The notes under the pieces were generated by a model. The model was given only the letters and a program-made list of their open reading frames with translations, had not been told where the DNA came from and searched no databases. Positions 43,420 through 51,895 of a stretch of DNA of 64,000 nucleotides are shown here, in pieces; position 1 is the stretch's first letter; every line of letters starts with the position of its first letter. Made by a program: the position numbers and the translations under genes. The stretch covers positions 992,001 to 1,056,000 of the forward strand of contig NZ_JAJNEC010000005.1 in assembly GCF_021044425.1 (NCBI RefSeq), written 5' to 3'. Origin of the DNA: Niabella pedocola. GTDB taxonomy: Bacteria; Bacteroidota; Bacteroidia; Chitinophagales; Chitinophagaceae.

Positions 43420-44541
43420 CTACTTCTCATAGACCAGGTTTTTTAACAACACATCGATCCGTTTATTGGAAAGCAGGTCCGTCAGTAAGATTCCTTTTTC
43501 CTTGTTTGTATCCAGCAGGGTTACATCGTGATCATAACCCAGTTTGAAGAAAACGCGGTCATCGATGATCCAGCCCTGCACGCCGAATTTATACCCTTTA
43601 TACGAGAGTCCTTTCCGCGCTGTTTGCAGATCTTCATCCAGTACGACATCCACGATGTCTCCATCCTGAAAATTACGGATCCGGCCCAGTACATGCGCCA
43701 TCACATACTCTTCCCGGACCACGGTTTCTTTTTTGTTGGCATTTTTTGCCACCTCCTTTTCAATTTCCTGCAACACATCCGGGTCATTGACCACCTTCAG
43801 GTCTTTAGAACCGGGCATATTTTTGGGCCCTGATTTGGGATTGAAAATATTATACCCGAATTTAGAGTTATAAAGTTCGGGGTACTCAAACAGTTCTTTT
43901 ACCGCAATGATCTTATATACATACAATGCCGTTTCCGGATTCAGTTTCATGGTAAAGTAATTATAACCCTGCGCTTTTACGGCTTTTACAATATTGCCAA
44001 TTCCGAAGTTATAGGCAGCAATGGTCAGCGGCCAATTGGTTCTGCCCACAAAACGGATCAGCATATTGTAATTATCTTTTATAAGGGTACAGGCCAAACG
44101 GGTGGCCTTATCAAAATTCTCCCGCTCATCCCGGGTTTCATCAATCACCAACCCGTAGCTCCGTGCCGTTGCGGGCATGATCTGCCAGATGCCTTTTGCC
44201 CCTACGGCCGATTCCTCTTCTGTAAGAAAACCACTTTCCACAATCGGAAGGTATTTTAAATCCCGGTGAAGCCCATACGCAGCCAGGTAACGCTCTACCA
44301 GTGGAAAGTATGCAAAAGCCCTTCTGCGGAGTGCCGGAAAATTGACCACATTTACCTGTTTACGGATGGTATTGATCAGCTTATCCTGTATAAACTGCTG
44401 ATCCATGGGAACCGGTTCTCCGCAAAAGGAAACCACATGCTGGGCATTTCCCTGGATCGATATGAACGCCAGGAAGATTCCTATAATCCGGTATTTGTTA
44501 CATATGTTCAAAGCTCCGGGGTTTACTCGGGTGAGGGCCAT
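43420..44541 (-). CDS. Exported lytic transglycosylase (MltD-like), last gene of the leftward T6SS operon
   Basis: This 373-residue protein has an N-terminal signal (IIGIFLAFISIQGNAQ) and an SLT domain at about residues 75-235. The catalytic Glu102 is in YLPIVESGF, followed by AVGAKGIWQIMPATA and AAYNFGIGNI. It cleaves peptidoglycan with 1,6-anhydro products in this family. The C-terminal 120 residues (from VLQEIEKEVAKN) are an uncharacterised beta-rich domain, not LysM. It lies 37 bases after the charged-coil gene in the T6SS operon. A role in opening the cell wall for assembly of the apparatus is plausible. Confidence 0.87.
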   Translation of the reverse strand: MALTRVNPGALNICNKYRIIGIFLAFISIQGNAQHVVSFCGEPVPMDQQFIQDKLINTIRKQVNVVNFPALRRRAFAYFPLVERYLAAYGLHRDLKYLPIVESGFLTEEESAVGAKGIWQIMPATARSYGLVIDETRDERENFDKATRLACTLIKDNYNMLIRFVGRTNWPLTIAAYNFGIGNIVKAVKAQGYNYFTMKLNPETALYVYKIIAVKELFEYPELYNSKFGYNIFNPKSGPKNMPGSKDLKVVNDPDVLQEIEKEVAKNANKKETVVREEYVMAHVLGRIRNFQDGDIVDVVLDEDLQTARKGLSYKGYKFGVQGWIIDDRVFFKLGYDHDVTLLDTNKEKGILLTDLLSNKRIDVLLKNLVYEK

Positions 44542-44578
44542 TCGTTCTCCAATGTATTGCTACCTGTATTTGTATGGG

Positions 44579-46198
44579 TTATTTTTTCGAACGTTTTTTT
44601 GTACGGGCGTCATTACCGGTAGAAGGAGCGGCAGGCCTGCCGGGTGCGGAAGATCCTACTTTCACCTGTACGTTCGCCAGCGCCTTGTTATATGCGGCTC
44701 CGGGAATCACAATACTGGCCGTTCCTTTTTCTTTCCTCCGTTCATCTACAAACAATACCAGGCTTTCATCATTTACGACGTTGGGAGAGCGTGTTACAAA
44801 TACAACATACTGCGTGGTCTTCGGCCGTACGAACGGGAAAAACCCGATATACGTAAGATAGCTCCCCTTTACCATCATCTTTGCCTGTTCGGCCCCATCA
44901 TACCAATACATATAGGTGCGGCCCATCAGGAAATCCTCATCCGTATTATTTTCAATTTTCAGCTTATAATACGTATGTACATCTTTAAATACAATATTCT
45001 CCAGTGAAATCCTCACCCCTTTATTAATGGGTTTATCCGCAGCGATATTGAGTTTCTCAGGAACGTCGGTATGGATCAGGGAGTCGGAGATCCGGAAATT
45101 TCTCAACGTATCCCGCACTACATAAAAATCGGAGTTTACCGTAGGCACCTGGTTTCTCGGGAAGTTATAGAGGTCAATGCCTTTCTTTCCATACCGCTGC
45201 CAGATACCTCCTTCCGAATAAGCCTTTTCTGCTTCTTTCTTTTTATTCTCGGCTTCAAGTCTGGCTAGCCGTTCCTGTGCTTCCTTCCGCGCTGCTTCCT
45301 TGCGGGCCAGCTCCTCGGCCGCTTTTTTCCGTTGTTCCTCTTCCTGCTTTTTCTTCTGCGCCCATTGTTCCTGTTGCCGCTGCTCTTTTTCGGCTGCCTC
45401 TTTTTGCGCACGGGCCAATGCTGCAGCATCCTGTTTTTCCTTTAATTCCTTTTGCTTTTTTTCATCCTGTTCTTTTTGTAATGCCAGCTGTGCGGCTTCT
45501 TTCCGGGCGTGTTCCTCTGCCGCTTTTTGAGCCATCGCTTCCTTTTCAGCGGCCAGTTGCAACTGCCGTTCCTTTTCTTTTGCTTCCCTGCGTGCCAGCT
45601 CCAATTCGGCCTCCTTTTGCCTGCGCTCTGATGCACTTTCCTCCGCCGGGGCCGTCGTCTTTGTTACCGCTGCCTCCTCCGATTTTTTCTGCGCGGCCAA
45701 TGCTTCTTCCCTGCGTGCAGCTGCTTCCTTTTTTTGCCGCTCCTTTTCCTTTGCCAATTCATCGCCGGCAGTTGTTTCTGCCGGATCTTTCTGATTCTTT
45801 ACAAAAGTTTTCAGCTCTTTTAAATTGGAATGATCGTACCACAGCGGTGGCCGGCTATCGTCATTAATATCATATGTTGAATCAAAAAGCAACCGGAACA
45901 TATGACTGCGTCCGCCTTCATTTACCAGTAAGCCGGTCACCGGTCCGCTCGTCTTGTCTTTATTAAACTGGATAGAGATGGACCGCTCTTCCCTTCGCTT
46001 CGGTATATAGTAATCATATGCCGCTTCATCAGAAAAATTGATGTTCACTACTTTGTCGGGAAAATTTATGATCGTGATGCTTTCCCGGCCCACGATGATC
46101 TTTTCCCCGTTAATGTTCTGGGAGCTGGCATGCGCATAATAAAACGAACAACACAATGCGATCAATAAACACTTTTTAAAATAACCGGTTGTATACAT
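44579..46198 (-). CDS. Exported protein: TraN-like beta domains split by a charged coiled coil
   Basis: This 539-residue protein has a signal peptide (to about residue 27), an N-terminal beta domain (28-125: ITIINFPDKVVNINFSDEAA, LLVNEGGRSHMFRLLFD) and a ~190-residue Ala/Glu/Lys/Arg/Gln helix (138-330). A C-terminal beta domain follows (about 340-515: KLKIENNTDEDFLMGRTYMY, FVTRSPNVVNDESLVLFVDE), then a basic tail. The two beta halves look like the two halves of DUF4138/TraN, the VirB9-like conjugation protein of Bacteroidota; this is pattern recognition, not a search. It follows tssC by 51 bases and may be a periplasmic part of the T6SSiii envelope complex, perhaps in place of TssR. Confidence 0.6.
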   Translation of the reverse strand: MYTTGYFKKCLLIALCCSFYYAHASSQNINGEKIIVGRESITIINFPDKVVNINFSDEAAYDYYIPKRREERSISIQFNKDKTSGPVTGLLVNEGGRSHMFRLLFDSTYDINDDSRPPLWYDHSNLKELKTFVKNQKDPAETTAGDELAKEKERQKKEAAARREEALAAQKKSEEAAVTKTTAPAEESASERRQKEAELELARREAKEKERQLQLAAEKEAMAQKAAEEHARKEAAQLALQKEQDEKKQKELKEKQDAAALARAQKEAAEKEQRQQEQWAQKKKQEEEQRKKAAEELARKEAARKEAQERLARLEAENKKKEAEKAYSEGGIWQRYGKKGIDLYNFPRNQVPTVNSDFYVVRDTLRNFRISDSLIHTDVPEKLNIAADKPINKGVRISLENIVFKDVHTYYKLKIENNTDEDFLMGRTYMYWYDGAEQAKMMVKGSYLTYIGFFPFVRPKTTQYVVFVTRSPNVVNDESLVLFVDERRKEKGTASIVIPGAAYNKALANVQVKVGSSAPGRPAAPSTGNDARTKKRSKK

Positions 46199-46249
46199 AT
46201 ACGAAGTTTGAAATTTAGGAGATAGCGTTTCCGTTATCGGCTTTCAGCA

Positions 46250-47587
46250 TCAGGAATCATCATAATCGGTATCCCAGGTTTTGCCGTCTTCATTTTTTTG
46301 TCCTTCCATTTTGATCAAAAAATTTTTTGCAGGGAAATAGGGCTTCATGTAAATATCCAGGTGAATATTGTCTTTTTTTACGGCATCCTGCTCAAATCGG
46401 CGGATCGTAAAATTTTCAACCAGCTTACGCGGACCCGAAATATTATCCAGGAACAACACCATCTGCGTCATCAGTTCTCTTCTTGTATTGGCGTTAAAGT
46501 TTTCAAAGGCCCTCCGGTTCAGGAAATCGATCAGCACCTTGGTCACATAATCAAATACACGAACCACGGAATACGTCTGCAAACCCATATTATCTCCATT
46601 GAACAAGGTTTTCGCGGAAAAAGCCATTACATGCCCCTGTTCCTTTACCATCGGTATCAGGCTCATTTTTTCCAGGTGGGCAATCTCGCTTTTCTTTAAC
46701 TCAAAAGCCACCCCATTCACCCCGCGGAGTATCCCAAATTTTTTCCCCGCAGCCACCTGACTCATCAATGTTGCATACAGCCTCCCTGCCAACGCGGCCG
46801 AAGGCGGCATAAAAAGTGCTTCGTCTTCCCCGGCTGCTGTATGGCTGCCTCTTGCCACCAGCCAGTTACAGGTCATCATTACGCTGGATAAAAACTTTTC
46901 ACCGCCGGCATGCTGTACCCGTTCAAATAACTCCATTACATCATCGGGCGCATCGAGGTGTTCAAAATCGGTTACGAGCATTACCTTATGTTCATGCGCC
47001 AGTTTTCCCCAAACTTCAATCACACTCCGGCTGCCCAGGTATCCGGGAATGGCCAGCAGGCTATAATGATCCCGGAGATCAAGCCGGTCATAGTTCTTTT
47101 TAAATTCTTCCCGCACGAAGTCAATAAACTTCGGAGCATCCGTGTCCCTGAGTTGTTCCAAACCCGCATTCAGGAATGTTACGTTGAGGATACGGTCCTT
47201 TTCCGTATTCTCAAAAAAAGCGTGGAGGGCACGGTACATACATTCCAGCTTCCTGCTGTGTTCCAGTACGGTCTTTATATTCTGCTGATAACGGCTCAGT
47301 TCCTCAGCAGCGGCGGCTTCGCAATAACTTGCCAGGGCGTCTGCATCCATCTTCTTATCCAGCAATACATCCCAGGTACGGAGGCCGGCCAGCAGGCTGG
47401 CCCGTTCTTCCCGGAAGCCCGCTTCGCCGAGAAACAAATCCATTTGTGCCTTCCGGTCCGGGTTCAGGTAGTGCACGCCCTCAACAACGGACGCCAGCAC
47501 CTCAAAGAGTTCCTTCGGGACCAATGGCACTTCGGCTGCCTCCGGCATTAACAATGATTCTTCTGTATGATCGGTATGCGCTGTCAT
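46250..47587 (-). CDS. tssC: T6SS contractile sheath large subunit TssC (VipB, T6SSiii type)
   Basis: This 445-residue protein matches the Bacteroidota TssC family. The N-terminal half has AGLRTWDVLLDKKMDADALA. The central part has VMLVTDFEHLDAPDDVMELF and SSVMMTCNWLVARGSHTA. The C-terminal sheath handshake region has LFLDNISGPRKLVENFTIRR, DIYMKPYFPAKNFLIKMEGQ. With TssB it forms the contractile sheath around the Hcp tube. It is 24 bases downstream of tssD in the leftward operon. The short acidic tail (DTDYDDS) is typical of the subtype. Confidence rests on overall pattern and context. Confidence 0.88.
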   Translation of the reverse strand: MTAHTDHTEESLLMPEAAEVPLVPKELFEVLASVVEGVHYLNPDRKAQMDLFLGEAGFREERASLLAGLRTWDVLLDKKMDADALASYCEAAAAEELSRYQQNIKTVLEHSRKLECMYRALHAFFENTEKDRILNVTFLNAGLEQLRDTDAPKFIDFVREEFKKNYDRLDLRDHYSLLAIPGYLGSRSVIEVWGKLAHEHKVMLVTDFEHLDAPDDVMELFERVQHAGGEKFLSSVMMTCNWLVARGSHTAAGEDEALFMPPSAALAGRLYATLMSQVAAGKKFGILRGVNGVAFELKKSEIAHLEKMSLIPMVKEQGHVMAFSAKTLFNGDNMGLQTYSVVRVFDYVTKVLIDFLNRRAFENFNANTRRELMTQMVLFLDNISGPRKLVENFTIRRFEQDAVKKDNIHLDIYMKPYFPAKNFLIKMEGQKNEDGKTWDTDYDDS

Positions 47588-47611
47588 TTACTACCAGGTT
47601 CTGTTCAATGT

Positions 47612-48091
47612 TTAATCGGGAATAAAGGAATTAACGTTCCCTCCGGAGGCATTGTTATTGGCACCGGCCGATTCACCGGATTTGCTGCCGCCCGAACTAC
47701 CGCCCCAGAATTTGGATTTGTCAAATACTTCGCCGTCAATCTCCATTTTACTGCACGAAATCAGCAGCCCGATGGTCATGGGATTTTCCCCGGATCCCGT
47801 AAAGGTTTCCGAATAGTTCAGGCAGTACCCGTTGGAAAACTGAACCCTTCGCATGGCTGCTTTTGTATCCCGCTTCATAAAGATGATTTCGCCTTCCTGC
47901 GTCATGGTTGGAGACAGCATCCATTTAATGAACAGGGTATCCAGGGAGGATTCAACAATAAGGCTGATCATTCCTCCATCGGTTCCCACCCTGGGTTTAC
48001 CGTACTGATCGGTTGATTTCTTAAAATCATATGCAGCGCTCAATACGTTGTAGGTCTTGCCGGAAATTTTTAATATCGCATAAAATGACAT
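47612..48091 (-). CDS. tssD: T6SS tube protein Hcp/TssD with a Gly/Ser/Asn tail
   Basis: This 159-residue protein is the tube subunit. The first ~130 residues have the beta-barrel pattern of T6SSiii Hcp (MSFYAILKISGKTYNVLSAA, IKWMLSPTMTQEGEIIFMKR, NGYCLNYSETFTGSGENPMT, IGLLISCSKMEIDGEVFDK). The last ~28 residues form an unusual low-complexity tail (GGSSGGSKSGESAGANNN...). The gene sits between tssB and tssC, so tube and sheath are made together. The tail may line or extend from the hexamer ring. Confidence 0.88.
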   Translation of the reverse strand: MSFYAILKISGKTYNVLSAAYDFKKSTDQYGKPRVGTDGGMISLIVESSLDTLFIKWMLSPTMTQEGEIIFMKRDTKAAMRRVQFSNGYCLNYSETFTGSGENPMTIGLLISCSKMEIDGEVFDKSKFWGGSSGGSKSGESAGANNNASGGNVNSFIPD

Positions 48092-48110
48092 ACAAAAATT
48101 TTTTATTCAT

Positions 48111-48560
48111 TTATAAATGTTGTTCCAGTATCGCTATCATCTTTTTTATGGCAGCATGCATATCCGATCGTTTTTCTCCGGATGCCAGCACCTGTCTTAA
48201 CGCCGTGTTCGATGTTGCCATACGGGCAGCTTTCAGATAAGCGGCTGCCTGAAACAGGGAATGCCGGAGCAGTTTGCTTTCATTGCCGATCTGGTCCGGT
48301 TCAAAATCCCCGAGCTTGCGAAAACGCAGGGTTTCCCGGATATGACCACCCTCCGTATTCTCCAGCGCCACGGTAATCTCCGGCTGATAATGCGCAAATA
48401 CCATTTCCAGGTTCTGCAAGCCGTATACTGCTATGGGCTTTAAAGGCGCCTGGTCGGTTAATAAGCCGGCGATCAGCGTCCGGTTCGGCGCAATATCCGC
48501 AACTGTTTCCGTGGGCTGCTGCCTGTTGCTAAAACGTCCTTCATCCAATTCGTCGGTCAT
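48111..48560 (-). CDS. tssB: T6SS contractile sheath small subunit TssB (VipA)
   Basis: This 149-residue protein resembles the T6SSiii TssB family: VYGLQNLEMVFAHYQPEITV in the sheath domain, LRFRKLGDFEPDQIGNES (the common FxxxxDFxPD-type element of VipA), and a C-terminal helix pair (FQAAAYLKAARMATSN, MHAAIKKMIAILEQHL). It pairs with TssC to form the sheath. It lies 36 bases after the unknown 218-residue gene and 19 bases before tssD. Confidence 0.82.
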   Translation of the reverse strand: MTDELDEGRFSNRQQPTETVADIAPNRTLIAGLLTDQAPLKPIAVYGLQNLEMVFAHYQPEITVALENTEGGHIRETLRFRKLGDFEPDQIGNESKLLRHSLFQAAAYLKAARMATSNTALRQVLASGEKRSDMHAAIKKMIAILEQHL

Positions 48561-48596
48561 GATCCTCGCTGTTTTTACGTTATAAATAATGTGGCC

Positions 48597-49253
48597 CTAT
48601 TGCGTCCAACCCGGGAGGTATACAGACGGCATTGAAAGTACTGTAGTACCGGTGGTAATGTAATCGGCCGCACCGGAAGCCTTCAGCCGTTCCATTGCCT
48701 GATGAATACACTGGGTGGGCCGTTGCTCGTTCGGATGCCAGGTATAGGGATCGCGGATGGATACCCGTACCTGGATCAAAAAAACGGTACCTCGCCGGAG
48801 TGCTCGCATCAAATAGGCCCGCTCGTCCGTTTCCCGGTTGTCGTAGGGATTATAATCTCCCTCCAAACGCCAATGCACTTCATCGATATTCCCATTCGCA
48901 TTCAGCCAGTCTTCTGAATCATAATCTTCCTGGCTGATGGGTGGCGGATGTCCGTCATCTACCCCACGTCCGATAATGCTTCCGGAATCATCGTGGGGCC
49001 GGGCCTGCATCTGCCTTCCAATGGCATCAAATATTTTCGACCGGATCCTCGGATTGGCATTGAACAGATCACTCAGCTGCGGTTCAGCATAGTCGCTGCC
49101 ACCGCCGCGCCGGTAATGCCGCAGGTGCGCCCGGGCATTGGGTTGCGGTGAGATCCAGGTCCAGTAATTCATAATCGAATTATATACCTGCTCATCCGTT
49201 GCGCCCGTACAAATGGCCTGGGCCTTTAAATAATCACCTAACCCGTCGAACAT
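48597..49253 (-). CDS. T6SS-operon protein of unknown function (218 residues)
   Basis: No family is recognised. The protein is soluble, without a signal peptide or membrane segment. It has an N-terminal helical part (MFDGLGDYLKAQAICTGATD), a middle part rich in Asp/His/Gly (GSIIGRGVDDGHPPPIS), and a C-terminal alpha/beta part (TVFLIQVRVSIRDPYTWHP, CIHQAMERLKASGAADYITT, PSVYLPGWTQ). It lies 11 bases after the hydrolase-fold gene and before tssB in the leftward operon, so it is likely either a structural helper or an effector/immunity protein tied to that gene. The sequence does not decide between these. Confidence 0.6.
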   Translation of the reverse strand: MFDGLGDYLKAQAICTGATDEQVYNSIMNYWTWISPQPNARAHLRHYRRGGGSDYAEPQLSDLFNANPRIRSKIFDAIGRQMQARPHDDSGSIIGRGVDDGHPPPISQEDYDSEDWLNANGNIDEVHWRLEGDYNPYDNRETDERAYLMRALRRGTVFLIQVRVSIRDPYTWHPNEQRPTQCIHQAMERLKASGAADYITTGTTVLSMPSVYLPGWTQ

Positions 49254-49264
49254 AATTCCCTTTT

Positions 49265-51244
49265 TTAAGACTCCTGCTTCCTGATGGCCGGAACAGCGTC
49301 CTGAGACGCCCCTGCACCACCCTGTATGTACTCATTCTTTTCCAGGTTAAAAAAATGCGACGATCCCGAATTGACCATATAATCCAGGTACCCTGTTTCT
49401 TTGTCAATAACATGCAATACCGGCCCATATGCTTTTTTCAACATCTGGTTATGACTGTTATAAATAAAATACAAACTGTTTGCATCTTTGTGAACCGGGT
49501 AATTGTTCCGGTTTAAGAATCCCTTCACCCGCGCAAGTTCCGCATCAAAATTTTTTATCGAGGTTTTCAGCCCGGGTTCCTCCGCCGTGCCTTCATCAAA
49601 ATCTCCGAGAAATGTTCCTGTTAGTTGCTTCAATGGTGCAAATGCCGCATCACCCGTCAGCTTTGAAAGAAACCCATTTAAGCCTCCAAGCGGCAGGTAC
49701 TGTAACACTTCGGCATAAAATTTTTTCTTGGTGGGCATCATCGGCAATAACAAGGCTGCAACCGCCGTTCCCACGCGGGCTTTGTCTTCCCCCGAAATAT
49801 TGGGATCACCCAGGTCCAGATCCTGCTTTTCGGTTATTGCAGCAATGCATTCCCGGCAGGTATTGATCATGGTTACCGACTGATCATATACAATGGCGGC
49901 TGCAGATTGCGGATCCGGTTCTTTCCCTTCTTTTTTTAATGCCGCCTCCTTCTCCTGGGCTTCCGCTGCCATCTGGGCCACTTTTTCCAGGTATGGATCC
50001 ACGCCCAGCAACGAGACGGTATCGTTTTGCGGTGCCCGGATCTTTTTCACCTCAGCCTGCTTCATCAACCGGTCAACAGTTGCATTGGAGGTTTCGGATC
50101 CTATAGAAAACAGCCGGAGCATATCCGTAAGCTTGTCTACCAGGGGACAGAGAAAATTTAAAATCTTTTCCTTCTTAATACGGCTGGTATCCAGGCTGGT
50201 ACCCTGCGCGGCATGCTTAATTTCATCGATGAACTTTTCCAGCCGGTTTACCGATTGCCCCGGTATCGCATCAAAGCCCTGCAGCAGCTGATCAAACTTT
50301 GGAAGATCGCCGGGCTTTACCAGGTCCGGCGCTACATTCACCAGGTTTTTAACCGCATTCACACATTCTTCTATCAGACCGCGGATCTCTTCCTTCGTTT
50401 GTTTTAATTTATTCAAATGCCCTTCATTGTCTTTCCCCGTTCCAAAGCCATCAATGCTCAGCAGGTTTCCCAATGCTGCTACCAGCCGCATTTTAATTTT
50501 ACCGGTAAACACCGAAAGCGGGTTGGCATTACATTCGGCAATCAGTTTGCGCAATGTATCGTTGGGCTCAAAATACTCGATCACCTGCGCCGTCAGATCA
50601 AACCGGTTGCCAAAAGCATATTTCCGGCCTTTCCCTTTAAAAGCCGCGGGTTCATCAAACGTATGCTGATAGCGGTATAAGGGCGTAGCTACATAGATCA
50701 CCGATTGTACCCACCATTTATTTTTAAACCCATCATCCTGGCTCAATTCCCCGATACATTCATTGGCCACGTTACCACCCTGGCCCAAACCCACAAAGTG
50801 AAAACAGGAGCTATAACCTTTCCAGGAAGCCGTTTTTGCCTTTATCTGTGTACACAGCTTTTGCCCTTCCTTTTTACGGCCTTCTGCATCAGCAGCATCG
50901 AAATCAAAAACCAGTACCTCATTATCAATATGCAGTTTGTCGGAAAGTTCGTTCTTCATTTTCCGCATATACGCATCCCAGTCATTATAATCCTTATAAT
51001 AGGTATATTCCTTATCACATTTTTTTTCAGGCTCCTTCTCTTCTTTAAAAAACAGGTTAAGTCCCGGTATGGCAGCAGCAGCCGATTCTACCTTATCAAC
51101 TACACCCTGTACTTTATCGGCCATACCACCCAGCATCGCATCGGCCGCTACAGCACCTGCAGGCCGGTAACGCACCAGCACCAATAGCTGCCGGATATCG
51201 TTCAATTCAAAATCCTGTTTGGTATCGGCTCCTTTTCCCGGCAT
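49265..51244 (-). CDS. T6SS-operon alpha/beta-hydrolase-fold protein lacking the nucleophile
   Basis: This 659-residue protein has a strand-helix pattern like lipases (VLVFDFDAADA...), then HFVGLGQGGNVANE at residues 149-162. The nucleophile-elbow motif GxSxG is GLGQG, with Gly154 in place of the serine, so a normal lipase mechanism is unlikely. A following IYVATPLYRYQHTF also fits the fold. The N-terminal 70 residues contain a hydrophobic amphipathic stretch. From about residue 260 there is a long helical region, and the C-terminal ~130 residues (LNGFLSKLTGDAAFAPLKQL onward) are separate. It sits between PAAR and the unknown gene. Effector, structural or adaptor roles are all possible. Confidence 0.6.
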   Translation of the reverse strand: MPGKGADTKQDFELNDIRQLLVLVRYRPAGAVAADAMLGGMADKVQGVVDKVESAAAAIPGLNLFFKEEKEPEKKCDKEYTYYKDYNDWDAYMRKMKNELSDKLHIDNEVLVFDFDAADAEGRKKEGQKLCTQIKAKTASWKGYSSCFHFVGLGQGGNVANECIGELSQDDGFKNKWWVQSVIYVATPLYRYQHTFDEPAAFKGKGRKYAFGNRFDLTAQVIEYFEPNDTLRKLIAECNANPLSVFTGKIKMRLVAALGNLLSIDGFGTGKDNEGHLNKLKQTKEEIRGLIEECVNAVKNLVNVAPDLVKPGDLPKFDQLLQGFDAIPGQSVNRLEKFIDEIKHAAQGTSLDTSRIKKEKILNFLCPLVDKLTDMLRLFSIGSETSNATVDRLMKQAEVKKIRAPQNDTVSLLGVDPYLEKVAQMAAEAQEKEAALKKEGKEPDPQSAAAIVYDQSVTMINTCRECIAAITEKQDLDLGDPNISGEDKARVGTAVAALLLPMMPTKKKFYAEVLQYLPLGGLNGFLSKLTGDAAFAPLKQLTGTFLGDFDEGTAEEPGLKTSIKNFDAELARVKGFLNRNNYPVHKDANSLYFIYNSHNQMLKKAYGPVLHVIDKETGYLDYMVNSGSSHFFNLEKNEYIQGGAGASQDAVPAIRKQES

Positions 51245-51259
51245 ATACGCTGTTTATTT

Positions 51260-51886
51260 TTATTTGAGAAAAGCCACAGTACAATCAGCAGTTGTATATC
51301 CCTGCAATGGTTCCGTTGTTCCGCCCGCAGATGTTTTGCCTTCATGGATCTTGCCGTCGCTTGTCCGGATCTCATAACGTTTTCCGGCAACCCCTTTTTG
51401 TGCTTCATCCTTCAGCGTGAACCGGGCGGTAAAATCTTCACGGGTCGTTTTCTCCGCAACGGTGCTGCCTTTTTTTGCAGCTTCCTTTAATGCCTGCGTA
51501 TTGGCAATATCCTTTGCCCGGGCTGCGCCAACCATTCCGCTTTCCATTAACCCGCCGCCCATACCAGCCCCGGCTCCTGCGCCACCACCGCCGGTTTCAC
51601 CGATCAGCACCGTAAAGCAGCCCAATATGATACTTCCTCCATGAGCGGTGGTATCGCCCATCCGTGCTGCTGGTCTTCCACCGATCAACACACCGGAACT
51701 ACCCAGCATAATTACATCGGGCGGCCCGGTGCACACACACATATCACCCATTGTTGCCGCCGGCATACCGCCAATCAACACATTGGGTACACCCGCCGGC
51801 AATACCGGACCACCCACATGAGGCACCAGCCCGTTAACCAGCGGGCACACATGCATATCTCCGATCCTTGCTGCAGGTTTTCCCAT
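51260..51886 (-). CDS. PAAR-domain spike tip protein with C-terminal extension
   Basis: This 208-residue protein has PAAR repeats at about residues 1-95 (KPAARIGDMHVCP, GMPAATMGDMCVC, GRPAARMGDTTAHGG), with Cys and His residues that would bind the metal at the tip. A glycine-rich hinge follows (GGGGAGAGAGMGGG), then a ~95-residue C-terminal part. That part ends in a small beta domain (FTLKDEAQKGVAGKRYEIRT, GGTTEPLQGYTT) of the transthyretin-like kind often seen on T6SS spikes. It caps the VgrG spike and may carry cargo. It lies ten bases after the DUF4123 gene. Confidence 0.9.
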   Translation of the reverse strand: MGKPAARIGDMHVCPLVNGLVPHVGGPVLPAGVPNVLIGGMPAATMGDMCVCTGPPDVIMLGSSGVLIGGRPAARMGDTTAHGGSIILGCFTVLIGETGGGGAGAGAGMGGGLMESGMVGAARAKDIANTQALKEAAKKGSTVAEKTTREDFTARFTLKDEAQKGVAGKRYEIRTSDGKIHEGKTSAGGTTEPLQGYTTADCTVAFLK

Positions 51887-51895
51887 TTATAGTAT

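Noticed and set aside
45277..45867. 196-codon Pro/Leu-rich plus-strand frame
   Set aside because: It is the antisense shadow of the charged coiled coil; no signal or family pattern.
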